The notes under the pieces are model-generated. The model did no database searches, was not told the origin of the DNA, and saw only the letters and a program-made list of their open reading frames with translations. Made by a program: the position numbers and the translations under genes. Shown here piece by piece: positions 23,645 to 39,805 of a stretch of 64,000 bases of DNA. Positions within the stretch are counted from its first letter, which is position 1. The number at the start of each line of letters is the position of its first letter. The DNA is from Galerina marginata. Its lineage: Eukaryota; Basidiomycota; Agaricomycetes; Agaricales; Galerinaceae. The stretch spans positions 186,001 to 250,000 of the forward strand of contig JAECYW010000022.1 of NCBI GenBank assembly GCA_023014335.1. Direction: 5' to 3'.

Positions 23645-25261
23645 CGAACGAACGAAGGACGGCCTCTCTGGTCGTCAACCCAAAAAGAAGAAGAAAAATG
23701 AAATCCAAACTCGAATCCAAATTATCCTGCTGGATCTGTACCATTGACATCTTGAACGCCTCTCCTCTCCTCTATCCATCCACTGCTCCTACTCGACACT
23801 TCACTTCAACTTCAATCTATCCTATGCACATCGACGGTTCCGAAATTCTTTTTTCAAAACGGAATCGCGACTATACTACTACTAGTGGCTGCTTGCTACG
23901 CGTTTTTACGACTCACGCGACGACGCTCCTTACCCTTACCCAATCTCGCTTCGGCTTGCGATTTCCCTCCTCGTGGTTGGTCGATCGATTGATTGATATA
24001 GTTACTCATTGGCCTTCTGCATCATGCTGTTATGCCATTAGCGTGGCGTCTTCTAGTGGTATCGGCCACGAACACACTAGCCAACTAGGGCCAGGTTTGG
24101 CTAGCCCACAGCCTACAACGACTTGCTCTCCTAAAATGGTTACGCCATAGCGCTGATACTACCCGGCTTGGTCCGCCTGCTCCTCTCCTCTCCTATTCGC
24201 CCAGTTCAGGCGGTCCTTGCGCGTGCAATATCCAGTATATCCTATCGATATCCGACTTCCATATCCATACCATGTCACATATACAGGATCCGTTTACTCC
24301 TATCCCATATCCACATCCATATTTCTGTAAACCAATATCCATACATATAACCCCCGATCAGCCTCCATACGTTGTACCCCCCTTCGAGTCCGACCTCCTG
24401 CACCGCACCTTGGGTACACGCCTTTCTCAAGACAAGACAGCCTTTACCTTTCCCCCTCAGGGCACAACGACTAGTGACTAGTGTGCACCGGGGTTTCCCA
24501 CCTTGCACTTGTCTTTGTATATCTTTTCTAGCCCTCGCGCGCGAGTCGGCGCTAGGCTCTTTTTTGGATTACATTTTCTGCTCGCCTCCCTGCCTGACTT
24601 GCACCCCCTAGCCTCTCCTTGAAATAGTCGTACTCCTGGAGAATTTACACCAGTATCAGTATCCGTATCAGTATCAGTAGACATATGAATCCCTTTCTTA
24701 CCTAAAATCACCTCTCTCGTCCGTTTGCTTATAGTCTTGTCTCATCATCTCCTCTTTTTCTTTCTCTTGCTTTTTCTTTCCTCGTCTCCTATTTCTTTTC
24801 TCTTCTCTTCTCTCCTCTTTCTATCTACTTGACAGGGCTATGTTGGCTATACATAGTATATTCGACTAAATACGTATACGGACGTATATAAAGTGTCTCG
24901 TTTGTTTGGGCTTTTGGAATTGCACAAGAATATAATTTTTCTTTTTTCTCTCGTTTTCGGGTTTATTTGAGAGTTTTAGCCAAACACTAATGTCGTGATG
25001 AGCCTCTTGTCCATTGACTGTATCATAGAGAAAGGTAGGGAAAGTCCCCCATGCATGTCTTGCACATGCCACTGGGGCTTCTATGTAGCCAACCAATTTT
25101 GCGTTTACTGTGTGATAAACTAATCGTACTCTGTACATTTTGTCGACTCTACTTTTTGTGGTTTGCACCTTCCAATCGAAATCATGTTTAGCTGGTCTAG
25201 TTCCATGTCCTAGTAAATTAGTACTCTGAATCTGTCAACTTGAAAGGTCTACTCTACTGCT
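23645..25261. other. intergenic, no gene seen
   Basis: It contains CT-rich runs, repeated TATCCATA-like words at 24240-24345 and a short TATCAG repeat near 24655-24680. These look like simple-sequence spacer and 3' regions of the two flanking genes, which converge here. Confidence 0.5.
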
Positions 25262-29435
<4,174 letters not shown>

Positions 29436-29443
29436 TATAAAAG
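29436..29443 (+). promoter_or_regulatory. TATA box of the Y3-like gene
   Basis: TATAAAAG lies 76 bases upstream of the ATG at 29512, followed by a CT-rich leader. The position suits a TATA-driven, inducible secreted-protein gene. Confidence 0.5.
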
Positions 29444-29511
29444 GGTTGTCTCGACTCTGGATTCCAACACTTCAGCCGTCCCCAGTATTTTCTGTCTTCG
29501 TGACTCTCAAT

Positions 29512-30088
29512 ATGCTCTTCAACGCCCGCATGGTGATCGTCCTATCCTTGCAGCGTCTGTTCTCCGTTTTAACATTCCTTCGTAGATCGTAAACCACCTT
29601 ATAGTGGCTCTGATTGCAGCCCCAGCCGTGATAAATGCTGCCAGCCTGGGAAACGCCACTACTCAAGCCGGCGCCTCTCCACAGGACCTATCAAAACCCA
29701 CTTGCTACAGCGGTAGTTTTATTGGGTCCTGTGACAGGTTCATTGACGACTACTGTAGCCAAATTTCCTCAATTCGGGTAACGTCGTTCCTCAGAATTGG
29801 CTGAATTTTCTACTCATTTTAATTGGACAATTCATAGTTCCAGCCTAGCGACACGGAGCACCGGTGCTACAGCTCCTTGTCGGGCAGGACCAAATATAAA
29901 TGTCATTATCTCTCTCAGTAACGAAGATAAATTGCTCAAATGACTTCTCATAAACAGGCGTCCTTGGAGCGCGCAACACCAACGCCAATCAGTACGATTC
30001 CCCAGATGTGGATGAATGTCAACAGGTTTTGCACAACCTCGTGTCTGCTTGTCCACAGGCGAGCATATTTTCCCGTTCACAAGAATAA
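29512..30088 (+). CDS. small secreted protein with Y3-like glycan-binding domain
   Basis: The four exons are 29512-29554, 29605-29782, 29838-29917 and 29958-30088, giving 143 residues. Splicing exon 1 to exon 2 creates a clean signal peptide (MLFNARMVIVLSLQLALIAA, then PAVINAA). The mature part has six cysteines (residues 48, 57, 65, 88, 121, 132). Its pattern is TCYSGSF, CDRFIDDYCSQIS, CRAGPN, and DVDECQQVLHNLVSACPQ. This order matches the Y3-type glycan-binding domain described from mushrooms (a secreted lectin fold). Two donor sites (GTCTGT, GTCGTT) are weak, so exact ends may shift by a few bases. The role is likely extracellular carbohydrate binding, and the ligand is unknown. Confidence 0.65.
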
Positions 30089-31324
30089 TCGTATCTGCAG
30101 CTAACAGTCTAAAACACCTACCTTAGGGCGGTCATGGAAAGTTTACGAGCAATGGACCTATTGCATACCAGATTGACAACCAGAGCTTGAACAGTGGAGT
30201 TTGCAGGAATTTCCAGAACGCACCTTGAAAATATTGAAGCTCTAGAATTTTCTTGTTTTGTAAATGACCGTAAATTTATTTATGCAGAGATGTTTACGGA
30301 CCGTGACTGGATTCAGAGAAGATGTGGACTAGAACTCTTTGTCGCGCTGTGCTTGGCTTGGTTAATTCGTCCCGTTCAGCTGTGCCGCGTCCCTTGTCGT
30401 CACTCCATCATGGGTTCTTTCTACTTCGAGTCCTCAGCCTATATGGTGCCAGCCGAGAGTCAACTTTCCCTCAGCCACTTTTACGCAAATGGTCCGGACT
30501 CTGCGAATTAGCTACAAGGAGCCGACGACGGTCAATTATAAAAAAATGTGCACGGAGACTCTGAGAAGCATTGGATTGCCTTGGTTGACTCAGTATTGGT
30601 TGTGAGATTGTGTAAATCAATGTAAACTACTCGAAAGTCAAAGGTATGTTTTTGCGTGTGAAATAATTTCCTAATTCTTCTATTCTGTCCTTGGAACACC
30701 TCTTTGTTGCTCTATCATGATCATCCACTCATCCAAATTGACTATTCCTCGGTCGTTGTCGAGCACCACTACCTCCGAGCATTAGGCACCTATGTTTTCT
30801 CCTCGAGGACCTGGTTCTCGTTTTCAGCCGCACTAAGTCTATTCACTTCCGAGTCCGACAAAGGGAACCTCTTTCGACTCCGCTTGGTTTACATCCGGAT
30901 AACTCTGGTTCCTAGACTCAGCTCTTGGGAAAGGTTCTCTCGAGATTTTGTGCAATAGCATATTGGAGGTCATTATATAAAGTCCGTCAGTATCCAATGG
31001 ATTCTCCAAAATGCTGACGATTTGTTACGAGTTGACGCCTACAGGTTATTCTGATGAGATGACCTCGATGGACAAGTGAGGTTCTTCCTTTTGATAAGAC
31101 CTGCTGTTGGCCTCGTTCCTCGAGATCTCCAAAAGGAATCATTTGCTGGGGCAGGAGGTCTTATGACCGTGCTACAGCGAGTCATCTTTGGCAACACGGT
31201 CCAGTTCCCATTGTTTAAAGAGCTGGACATCTGGGGCTCTCTCCTTTGTACTCTCTTCTAAGTCTCCATAGTTCAGCCCTTTTGTTGGCTCTATTCGTTC
31301 GTTCGAGTTGACAGATCAACAATC
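30089..31324. other. intergenic, no confident gene
   Basis: Plus-strand frames at 30194-30564 and 30704-30958 have leucine-rich pieces (RVLSLYGASRESTFPQPLL) that could be F-box/LRR debris. No start, splice pattern or closing motif could be found. Confidence 0.3.
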
Positions 31325-32130
31325 ATGACAAAGGGCAACAAATACAATAACTTGCCCATTATCCATTTCAACGTGCGTCTTTGTCTGTCGAGTCAAAATC
31401 CCCATGCTTAAGGTCGACTTCTACGCTAGGTCGAGGGGGAGCCCTTCATGGCTCCGTTTTATTTGTTCAAACTCAATTCGCCAGCTTTTGCCGACATATC
31501 TCTAGAGTATAGTGGAATAGATCCCGAGCACCCTGTCGACCTGCCAAACGAGAACAAAGAAAAGTTCTCCGACTTTCTGGACGTTCTCCTTGATTAGTGA
31601 GTTCTAATGAAAGTTCACGAGGCAAAGGGTTGATTGCTGCCTTTCTTAGTGAACCAGAAAATACCCTCGACAAATGGCTAAATGTTTTGGAGGTTGCGGT
31701 ACATTACAATTTCAGTGGGGTGCGAGAGAAAGCCCTCCGTTTTTTGCTCTCTGGGGCTGTATCCCCTGTCGACAAGATCCAGGTTGCTTTGGAGAATTTG
31801 CATGAATATAAGGACCATGGAATCGGCGCTTGTTTTATTCAAGGGTGCAAAGAGCTCATAGCACGACTCGAACCGATTTCCCTGCAAGAGATCCAGATAC
31901 TCGACGACAAACTCGACGACAAACTCACGCCCAAGTTGTATTACTTTCGAGAGCGGCGCATGCGCAAGCCCAAGATTTATCTCGAAGACATAAGACCGAC
32001 CTTCGAGAAATTCCTGGAGAACATAGAAGAAGGCTCGACCAGGGGGATACAAGAGCTTGTCCAAGACGACGGCAATCCAATTCTTGTCCCGAAGAGTGGC
32101 AGGCCAAGAAAGAGAACTCGCCGAGGATGA
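31325..32130 (+). CDS. BTB/POZ-like protein C
   Basis: The exons are 31325-31372, 31430-31596 and 31650-32130, giving 231 residues. The short first exon (MTKGNKYNNLPIIHFN) is followed by VEGEPFMAPFYLF, the family's exon-2 signature. The second intron splits the codon after LLDY, the same position and phase as in the other BTB genes here. Exon 3 has TLDKWLNVLEVAVHYNFSGV and a repeated DDKLDDKL. It ends in a basic tail, GRPRKRTRRG, that looks like a nuclear signal. The N-terminal acidic/Ser segment of paralogs is missing. Function unknown. Confidence 0.78.
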
Positions 32131-32582
32131 AGTAGACCAATCCAGTTTGTGTGCCTCCAGTTTCTCCAGCGAATTACACGGCTTTGTACGCAAAGCGGTT
32201 CGGATGCGTTTTGAGAGTTTGGCTATCCGTCGCGGTAGTCCGTTCCCGTGCAGCGTATAAGACTGTTGACCCTTCGAGATCTTTAGCTACCGGGTTTTTT
32301 GGCCTTCTCCTCTCTGCACTGACTGCTCGCTTATTAGGGGCGGAGACAAAGCAGAGAAGATAAGGACCTCTGCAAGTCGTGCGATCGAAGATCGATTGTC
32401 CGACCTAGTGACTATGACTTCCCATTATCTCCCAATATTGCAGTGGTCAGTTAAAGCTCTATTCACGGACACTGGCTCGAAAGTCATAACGTTATAATTA
32501 TAATCATACAAACATCACCTAAGATACAGATATATGTGCATGGTATAAGATCGAAATGTTGAGATCCCAATAAATACCGTTT
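32131..32582. other. intergenic, no gene seen
   Basis: A convergent spacer between the BTB gene on the plus strand and the F-box gene on the minus strand. It is AT-rich after 32480, consistent with 3' ends. Confidence 0.5.
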
Positions 32583-34688
32583 TCAAGTCTTCCATCTGTC
32601 CTCTGCAACGTCTGCAGAGACGATGAATTTTAGCTTATCGCTTGCGTTTTCTTTCGTGCCATCCTCTTCTACGAGAATCCATTTTCCCTACGAATGAGAG
32701 TATATCCAGGTTAGTCAACCGATGATCCCGTGCATTTCAAGGCCTAGTAATGTAAAGACACGTACCGTATATTGCACATGTCCAATGGAGATAGTCCTCA
32801 ACTTTGAATCCTCAGTACGGAGCATCATCCGTGTCGCATCTTCCAGAGTAAAATGTATCCGCCTGTGGGCCTCGTCGTCGGGTATCCAGTTCACAGTAAG
32901 CTTCAGCGTCTGTAGATTGCGAGCAGCGGAGATCGCATCGACGATTGACGCCTGTAATAGGGTATACAACAAATTGATTAGCATGAGTCCCGATTTTACC
33001 TATGTCAAACGATTCAAGAACGATGCGTACCACGTCAGGACTTGCCACCGAGCAAACGAGCGTTTCCAGGTTTGGAAACTTGGAGGAGAGGCATTCGATG
33101 TCGTTCAGCGTGAGGTGCGCTTCTCCAACAATGAAATCTCTAAGCGTGCTCCCGTGCGCGTCCGCAAGTTCCAGAATGAACATGCGCGGAACTCCCGTGT
33201 AGCCCATATTGAAGGTAAACGCATGCAGGCGGAATGATTCTAACCCAGGCCGTGGTACGAGCTCGCGTATCCAAGTCCAGAGCTTTTGTGGACCAAGGTA
33301 GTCCATAGAGCTTGTACGAACGGTTAAGTTTCGGAGGATCGGTACGAGTGGCTCGTCTGGTTCGCTTTCCTCTTCGTCATCTTCATCGACAGGCGAAGCT
33401 TTGGCTTTGTACCCCCGAGGTGGCCGTCGGCTATAATATGACCCTGACCCCGAGAGCAAATACTCTGTGTCCAGCGACTGCAGGTTGGGCAGGAACGTGA
33501 GGATGGTCGGAATCGAGGTCGCTGGTGCGCCTTTCAAGCGGAGGTCTTTGAGCAGGGGAAGTTGCGACAGCACTGTGATGAGAATCGTCGGTGGGACACC
33601 AGCACACCTCTGTATTCGCAGATGAAGACACGTAGTAAGATGATTTAACACGTACATTCAGAACAGGGATATAAAAATGCACTGACTCCCAGCTCAAGGT
33701 GAGTGAGCGTACTGCCTAGCGGCCCTGACCAGCCTTGGAGGACGCGCGGCGGTCCTTCCATGCACCATATTGAGACTTTCCGTAGGCCAGTTAGCGTGAT
33801 GAGTTGAGTCCAGACGGTTTCACCTAGGTCGCTATGTGTCCTGATGGTCAATTCCTTAACAGGAAGTGTCCGAATTACGTCAAGAAAGGCCAGGAGGGTT
33901 GTATGGGTGGTGGAACTGTCGTCTATCCATGTCACTGAACGGAGGTTCGTGCACAATGCAAGAGCCGCCAGTGTGTCCCTGGTGATATTCGGGTAACGGA
34001 AGATCATCCCCCGGTGGATAGCGCCTATATACAGAATACATCAGCCAATCATATATTGCTCGAGTTTTATACAGGACAATATGGGAGGAGGTTGACCAAG
34101 AAAAGCGATCAACATGGGTAGAACCATCATGCAAAGAGAAGGATTCGAAAGGTGTCTGATCGAAACCCAGATAAAGGAAACAAAAGTCCAGCAAGATAAG
34201 TTTGCTATCTTACCTGTCTCGGTAACTCTTCGTACATAAAGTGCAAGCTCTGGCCGCCGTAAGAGGGTGGTCGACGGATGATGGACCAATGACTATGCCA
34301 AACGTTAACTCCAGTTACAAAGCAAACGAGGCGGTTACTAAGTTAGATATTGAAAGCTTCACATCTTCTCAGAGCACATTCCACGCTTTTGAGAAATGGT
34401 GAGAGACCCCATGACAGTTCAAAGCCCGAGACACCCTCGAAATCCATGGTTCTCTCCTTTTTCGCTTGGAGGAAACGACTATGCACGATGGAAGCTCACC
34501 TTAGAGATAACCCTTGAATCCAACGTCTTATACAGGAACGGTGTGGCCACTCGATTAAATACCTTGCTCACAAGCATGCAGGAATGCCAATCCTTTCTAT
34601 CAGAGAGCTGTGAGAGGATAGGCTGCAAGATATCGGTGGGTAGGTCCTGGAAAGGCGCCCTAAAGCGAGCTCGTCCATTAGCAGGCAT
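32583..34688 (-). CDS. F-box/LRR-like protein
   Basis: The six exons are 34688-34500, 34292-34214, 34024-33687, 33609-33031, 32951-32766 and 32687-32583, giving 491 residues in frame. Exon 1 carries a canonical F-box: FQDLPTDILQPILSQLSD, then SCMLVSKVFNRVATPFLYK. Following exons hold leucine-rich segments (LVHHPSTTLLRRPELALYV, ALALCTNLRSVTW, LPLLKDLRLKGAP, LRNLTVRTSS, FPNLETLVCS, ARNLQTLKL) and a charged linker (DEDDEEESEPDEP). F-box proteins of this type recruit substrates to Skp1-cullin-1 ligases, and the substrate here is unknown. It is divergent from DPH5 with a shared 309-base promoter region. Confidence 0.85.
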
Positions 34689-34997
34689 CCAGACCAAGGA
34701 AAGACGAAAGGACAGACATCCGGGAATTAAGCCTGGAGCTTTATAGCACCCCGGCGTTCCTAAATGATAGGAATACGAAACGAAGGTTTGGTGGTGTGTG
34801 TAAGGGAAAAACGTTGACCGAGCAAACCGAGTTTTTCTGATCCGGACAGGCATCAGCGCCAAATTTAGAACCAGGGGAAATTTCAGGTAACAAATCTAAT
34901 CTAATCTTTTTAAATCCGTATCCCCTTTCCTGATTCTTACTCTCACCACCGACGAGCACGGACAGAATTAGACAGAGACCTCTATCTGGACGCCAAT
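34689..34997. promoter_or_regulatory. shared head-to-head promoter region
   Basis: Start codons of the F-box gene (minus) and DPH5 (plus) are only 309 bases apart, so both promoters must lie here. No TATA box is obvious for DPH5, as often seen for housekeeping genes. Confidence 0.5.
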
Positions 34998-36121
34998 ATG
35001 TTCTATATTATTGGCCTCGGACTCTCAGACGAGAATGATATCACCCTTCGCGGTCTTCAAGTTAGCATCAGAAACCCTGTCCTTTGAAACCCGAACTGAG
35101 GCTCATCACATCTTAGGCCATAAAAAGCTCAACTCGAGTCTATCTCGAGGCCTATACAAGCATCTTGATGATAGACAAAGAGCGCCTGGTCTGTCTGTTA
35201 CCCTTCGTTATGAAATTCGTTCCCTCATTCCGAGTGTTATCTGGCCGAAGGAGGCATTTTACGAAAAAACCCTGATTTTGGCAGATCGCGAAATGGTCGA
35301 GACACAGAGTGATGAAATCTTGCGTAACGCCGAGGTCGACGATGTCTCTTTGCTTGTCGTCGGCGACCCATTTGGGTACGGTAGCCGCTCATTTATTTTA
35401 ATTAATCGGGAGAGCTCTTAACTCAACCGTTACCTCCGTTATCCAGCGCCACGACCCACACAGATATTATTCTTCGGGCCCGCGCGCTCAAGATTCCAAC
35501 ACGCGTTATCCACAATGCCTCTATAATGAATGCAATGGGGGCATGCGGACTCCAGCTGTACAACTTCGGCCAAACCGTCTCTCTCGTCTTCTTCACCGAC
35601 ACCTGGAAACCCCATAGTTTCTACGACCGAATCAAGGAAAATGCCACTCTCGGTATGCACACCCTTGTCTTGCTCGATATAAAGGTCAAGGAACAGAGCG
35701 AAGAAAACCTCGCAAGGTAGAAAATTGCGGTCACAACTTCGCAATTTTCGATTGACCGCTTCTCGCTCACAGAGGACGCAAGATCTATGAGCCCCCGAGA
35801 TATATGTCCATACCCACCGCTGTATCGCAGCTCATCGAAACAGAAGAGTCTCTAAAGGAAGGAGTATTGGACCAAGATCGCACGCTTGCGATTGCACTTT
35901 CACGTGTAGGGGGAGGGGCAGACAACGAGCGTATAATTGCGGGCACACTACGCGAACTGCTAGACCATCCTGCAGAGGCCTACGGTAATCCCCTGCATAG
36001 TCTGGTCATTGTCGGGAAACGATTGCATCATCTAGAAGTCGATTATGCCGAGGACTTTGCCATTAACCGGGAATCATGGAGGAACACTGCGAAAAATGTG
36101 TACAATTGTGCACTGAAATAA
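34998..36121 (+). CDS. DPH5: diphthine methyl ester synthase
   Basis: The exons are 34998-35060, 35117-35188, 35251-35375, 35447-35716 and 35773-36121, giving 292 residues. It starts [20 protein letters not shown], the Dph5 signature, followed by [13 protein letters not shown]. The SAM-dependent methylase core shows [15 protein letters not shown] and [19 protein letters not shown]. The end reads [19 protein letters not shown]. The enzyme tetra-methylates the modified histidine of elongation factor 2 on the way to diphthamide, in the cytosol. Length and motifs are complete. Confidence 0.96.
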
Positions 36122-36264
36122 TTACTCCCTCTGATTTTACGGGCATCTTTTAACAATGAAGATACAGAACCACCGAAGAGAACGAAAAGAATCAAAATCA
36201 AAAACTACGGAAAGAGATCCATCTATAGGTGATCATCCCCTTTTCTACAAACTACCCGGTCTAT

Positions 36265-38578
36265 TTAAGGTGTAGCACGTCCCGGCCATCTATTGCAACG
36301 ATTCGTCAGGATCACCATCAAGGAAGAGCGCATGCGAACAAGGGTCTCACCTTGGGTATAAAGAGCACTCTCGCACCGTATACCGATTGGCAAGCCACGC
36401 AAGGAATCTCTGCTCAATCAAATAAGAACAATCATCAGGTATAAATCTATCATTAATCACGCACCTCAACACCCAAACCATATCCTCCATGTTCACATGT
36501 GCCGTACTTGCGCTGATCGGTGAACCAATAGTAAGGCTCCGGATCGATGCCCTCCCGCTTGTAGGCCGCCAGCAGTTCGTCCATATCAGCGATCCTCATT
36601 GAGCCACCTACACCCAAAAGGATCAGCGACGCTCCAAATTAGAAAAATTCGCCGGTATCGCCGAATTTGACGAATGGTGAGAAATCGACAAGAATTAAAA
36701 GACCCAGGTGCCAAGCAGATCCGCGCAGAAAGGAAAAGGGAGGTTTCAAGTCGTGTACGCAATAAACCGACTCACCGACAATCTCTCCGACGTTTGGCAT
36801 GAGCAAGTCGCAGCTCTCAGTGAACACCGGACCGGTGGCGCCAGGCTCGGTCGGGACCTTCTTCATGTAAAATGCCTTGAGCTCAGCAGGGAACCCATGC
36901 AGGAAGATAGGGGTGCCTATGATGTCGGTCATTTGCCTCTCAGCCGCCTCGGCGATGTCGTCCCCTACTTTGTGTTCCACCATTTGGACCTGGCCCTGCT
37001 CGTCTTTGATAGGGTTCCCGTCGGAGTCTTCGGCGGGATGCTTAATCCCATGATCGTTAAGCCACTTGATGGCGTCGGCGTACGAGAGCCGCATAAAGGG
37101 GCGGGCGGGCGGCTGGAAGTCTGGGTTGAGCTGTTTCACGAGCGCGGCGGAGACGGGGTTAGCGAGGAGGATGTCGACGGTTTTGCAAATCTAGAAAAAG
37201 GGGGTGAAAGGAACATCAAGGTTAGGTCACTTCGTGCTGAAAGAACGGCAGAAAAGGCTGACAATTTCTTCGATGTGGGTCATGAGGTCGTCGAATGTGA
37301 TGAAGCCTAACTCGGCCTCCAAGTGGGTATATTCACTGAGATGCCGCCTCGTGTGACTACAAGTACGTACGTGAGCTTCGATATTTTTATTATTCAAAAA
37401 TGTGGACAGCAAGGTACGTACCTGTTCTCTGCTCTGAAACTCTCCTGAACGCAAAACACATCTCCGAGACTGGGAAGGCAAGTCTCAAGGTAAAGTTGGG
37501 AGCTCTGGGTGAGGAAAGCTGGCTGGCCATAGTAATCCAGCTTGAAGAGAGTGGCGCCTCCTTCTACTTGAGTCTGTACGAGACATGGAGGTGTTACTTC
37601 GATGAAACTCTCCACATTAAATGCTTCTCGGAAGGCAGAGAGCATGTAGGAACGCAGACGAAGGACGCTGGAAGCAGTTTCGCCACGAAGGACGAGGTGA
37701 CGAAGGTCGGCTCGGATAGACGGATCCGATTTCTAGGTACTTCATGAACAAGAGAGACAAGGGAGGATTCAGAGCGACCAACCTCGTTCAACCTGTTGGT
37801 GAAAGCTTCGTCTTCTCCTGGAGCAGCACCGACAACTTGCCAGTAGTCAACGACGAGTTCATGGCCGCCTGGTGCTGTCTTTCCTTCAGGCACTTCCGTA
37901 AGTGTTCCGACCACCTCGACAGATGATTCGAGAGTCAGAGTCAAGGCTTGATATGTTTGCGCCTTGACATTCACGATTCATCAGTCGGCCAATCGACATT
38001 AGATGATAGCACGCGACTACACACCACAGGGCCAGATAACACGGTTTGCAAATAACCTGTGCCGTCTCTGACGACGAGAAAGATGATATCCTTCTGCTGG
38101 CGTAGACGGTGGACCCATCCGAAGACGCGGACTCGTTTTGATCTTAGATTTCCGAGATGTGCGATTTTTGCCTGTAAGTTGTTGGTCAAGCCACGAAGAA
38201 TGTAGCATGGAACAAGGTCGGTAGACATACCTTGGCAGCCTTTGGAAGAGTTTGGTCTTCTTTCAATACGATCTTCTTGCTCTCTTCCAGGAGTCTTTCC
38301 TTCTTCTCTTTCTCTTCTCCTTTCTCCTTCGCTTCGCGCTCAGCGAGCTCTTCCTGTTTCTTTGCCTTTTTCTCGATCGAGCCCGCGCTCTTCTTTGCCT
38401 TCTTTAAGGACGACTGGGTAGGCTCGTCGTACTCTACGTCTGGCGATTTACGGATTTGAAACGCGGCGCCTTCGCCATGCTTGTACACCCCAAACGCGAG
38501 AGATTGATATGGCGCCTCTTTGGTGCCAAGGCCTGTCGTATCCGAGCCAGCAGTTTCGTCGACGAAGATCGAAGACAT
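36265..38578 (-). CDS. DED81: asparaginyl-tRNA synthetase, cytosolic
   Basis: About nine exons run from the ATG at 38578 to the TAA at 36265, and the frame is continuous across each splice I checked. It has a fungal N-terminal extension ([13 protein letters not shown]) and a Lys/Glu-rich coiled coil. The OB-fold anticodon domain follows ([19 protein letters not shown]). The class II core includes [13 protein letters not shown], motif 2 text [20 protein letters not shown], and motif 3 [13 protein letters not shown], which spans an exon junction. The end, [10 protein letters not shown], is the usual closing motif. It charges tRNA-Asn. It converges on DPH5 with 143 bases between the stops. Confidence 0.96.
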
Positions 38579-38987
38579 CTAGAGTGTTGGGGGGTATGAT
38601 AGGGGAATATCAAGTTGGGTATCCAAGTGCCAGCGATGCAAGATGTATTTTATAGCCTCTTTGAGGGAGTCAATGGAAGATCTGACTCGGTTTTCTTATC
38701 TTTTGTTATCTAATCTTGGCTATTTTTGGTTACAATTTCCGGATTAGCCACAGTTTCCTTGCAACTTTTATTTAATTCCAACAGCTATTTGACGCGATAG
38801 ATGTATGCCAAACGTCGATGTGTATCTTGTCTATTGGCTAAGGAGTAAATGTGGGTCCCTGACAATGAAGTCGGACTCCAGACTCGGGAAAACATTATCG
38901 TATGTTATGTACGATCAAAACGCATCACAATTGGTGATTTTTTGAACAAGGAGCCATCGAGGACGAAGTAACCTGGGGACATTCGAC

Positions 38988-39805
38988 CTAGTCGTTTCCA
39001 ACGCGAAGCCTTTTGGTTGGTCTTTCTTCAGTAGTAATGGGCAGTTTGCTGGCAGGTCGGTGGGGATTACACGGAAAGACAACTGGTGGTCCATGTGTAG
39101 CGTCCTCCCGATCAATTCCTTCGATGATTTCGCTGAGGGTTTTTTCTATGTCTGCAAGGCCGATTCGACGCCCAGATGTTAACCTTTTCTCTCGTAAAAG
39201 GCACAAGCGATATGCCACCTTGTCTCCAAGGCGTTCGGCCTCGCTTATTGAGATTGGCTCGTCTCGTTCTATAAGTTCGAGGCAGCCTAGGCGGAAGCAG
39301 GCCCCGACCCCCAATCCCATAGCTGTTACAGTCAGTCTCATATAGGATGTATTGACAGGCTTGGAGAGAAGAAAGTTGATGGCTTGCTGCCGGACCTGAT
39401 TGAATCCCCATTCGGTGGACATGCCCAGGACAACCATCCATTGTGATGCGGAGATTTTACCGGCCGCACCTGGTTCTCTGGAATGGTCGTCGGTCAGATG
39501 CAAATATTTCACCAGAAGGTTTACTCACAGATTGAGGACGAGCAAAAAGTTTTCGAAATCAATTCTCTTAACTCCCTCCAAGTCGATGATTGGTGGGTCT
39601 CCCGGCCTCAATGGCTTGATACGACTGGCGAACTTTGGAGACACCTGGAATAGGTGTTGAGGGACTGTGAAGCGGCAATTCTCCACCTTTGATAAGTATC
39701 GACATCAGCAGCATGCTTTCCGATGAAGGTGAAAACACACACAATGATTACAATAACACCTAGGTAGTATGAATCGTTATGGCTGGGGGCAGAGTGAGTC
39801 GTCAT
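38988..39805 (-). CDS. BTB/POZ-like protein D
   Basis: The exons are 39805-39743, 39686-39529 and 39477-38988, giving 236 residues. Exon 1 ends in YYLGVIVII, and the phase-0 intron leads to VENCRFTVPQHLF, as in the family. The second intron has the family phase (codon split after VLNL). Exon 3 contains ASQWMVVLGMSTEWGFNQVR and RLCLLREKRL, then a Pro-rich end with PTKRLRVGND, a small basic patch. An upstream in-frame ATG at 39856 would add 17 residues. Family membership is clear, function unknown. Confidence 0.78.
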
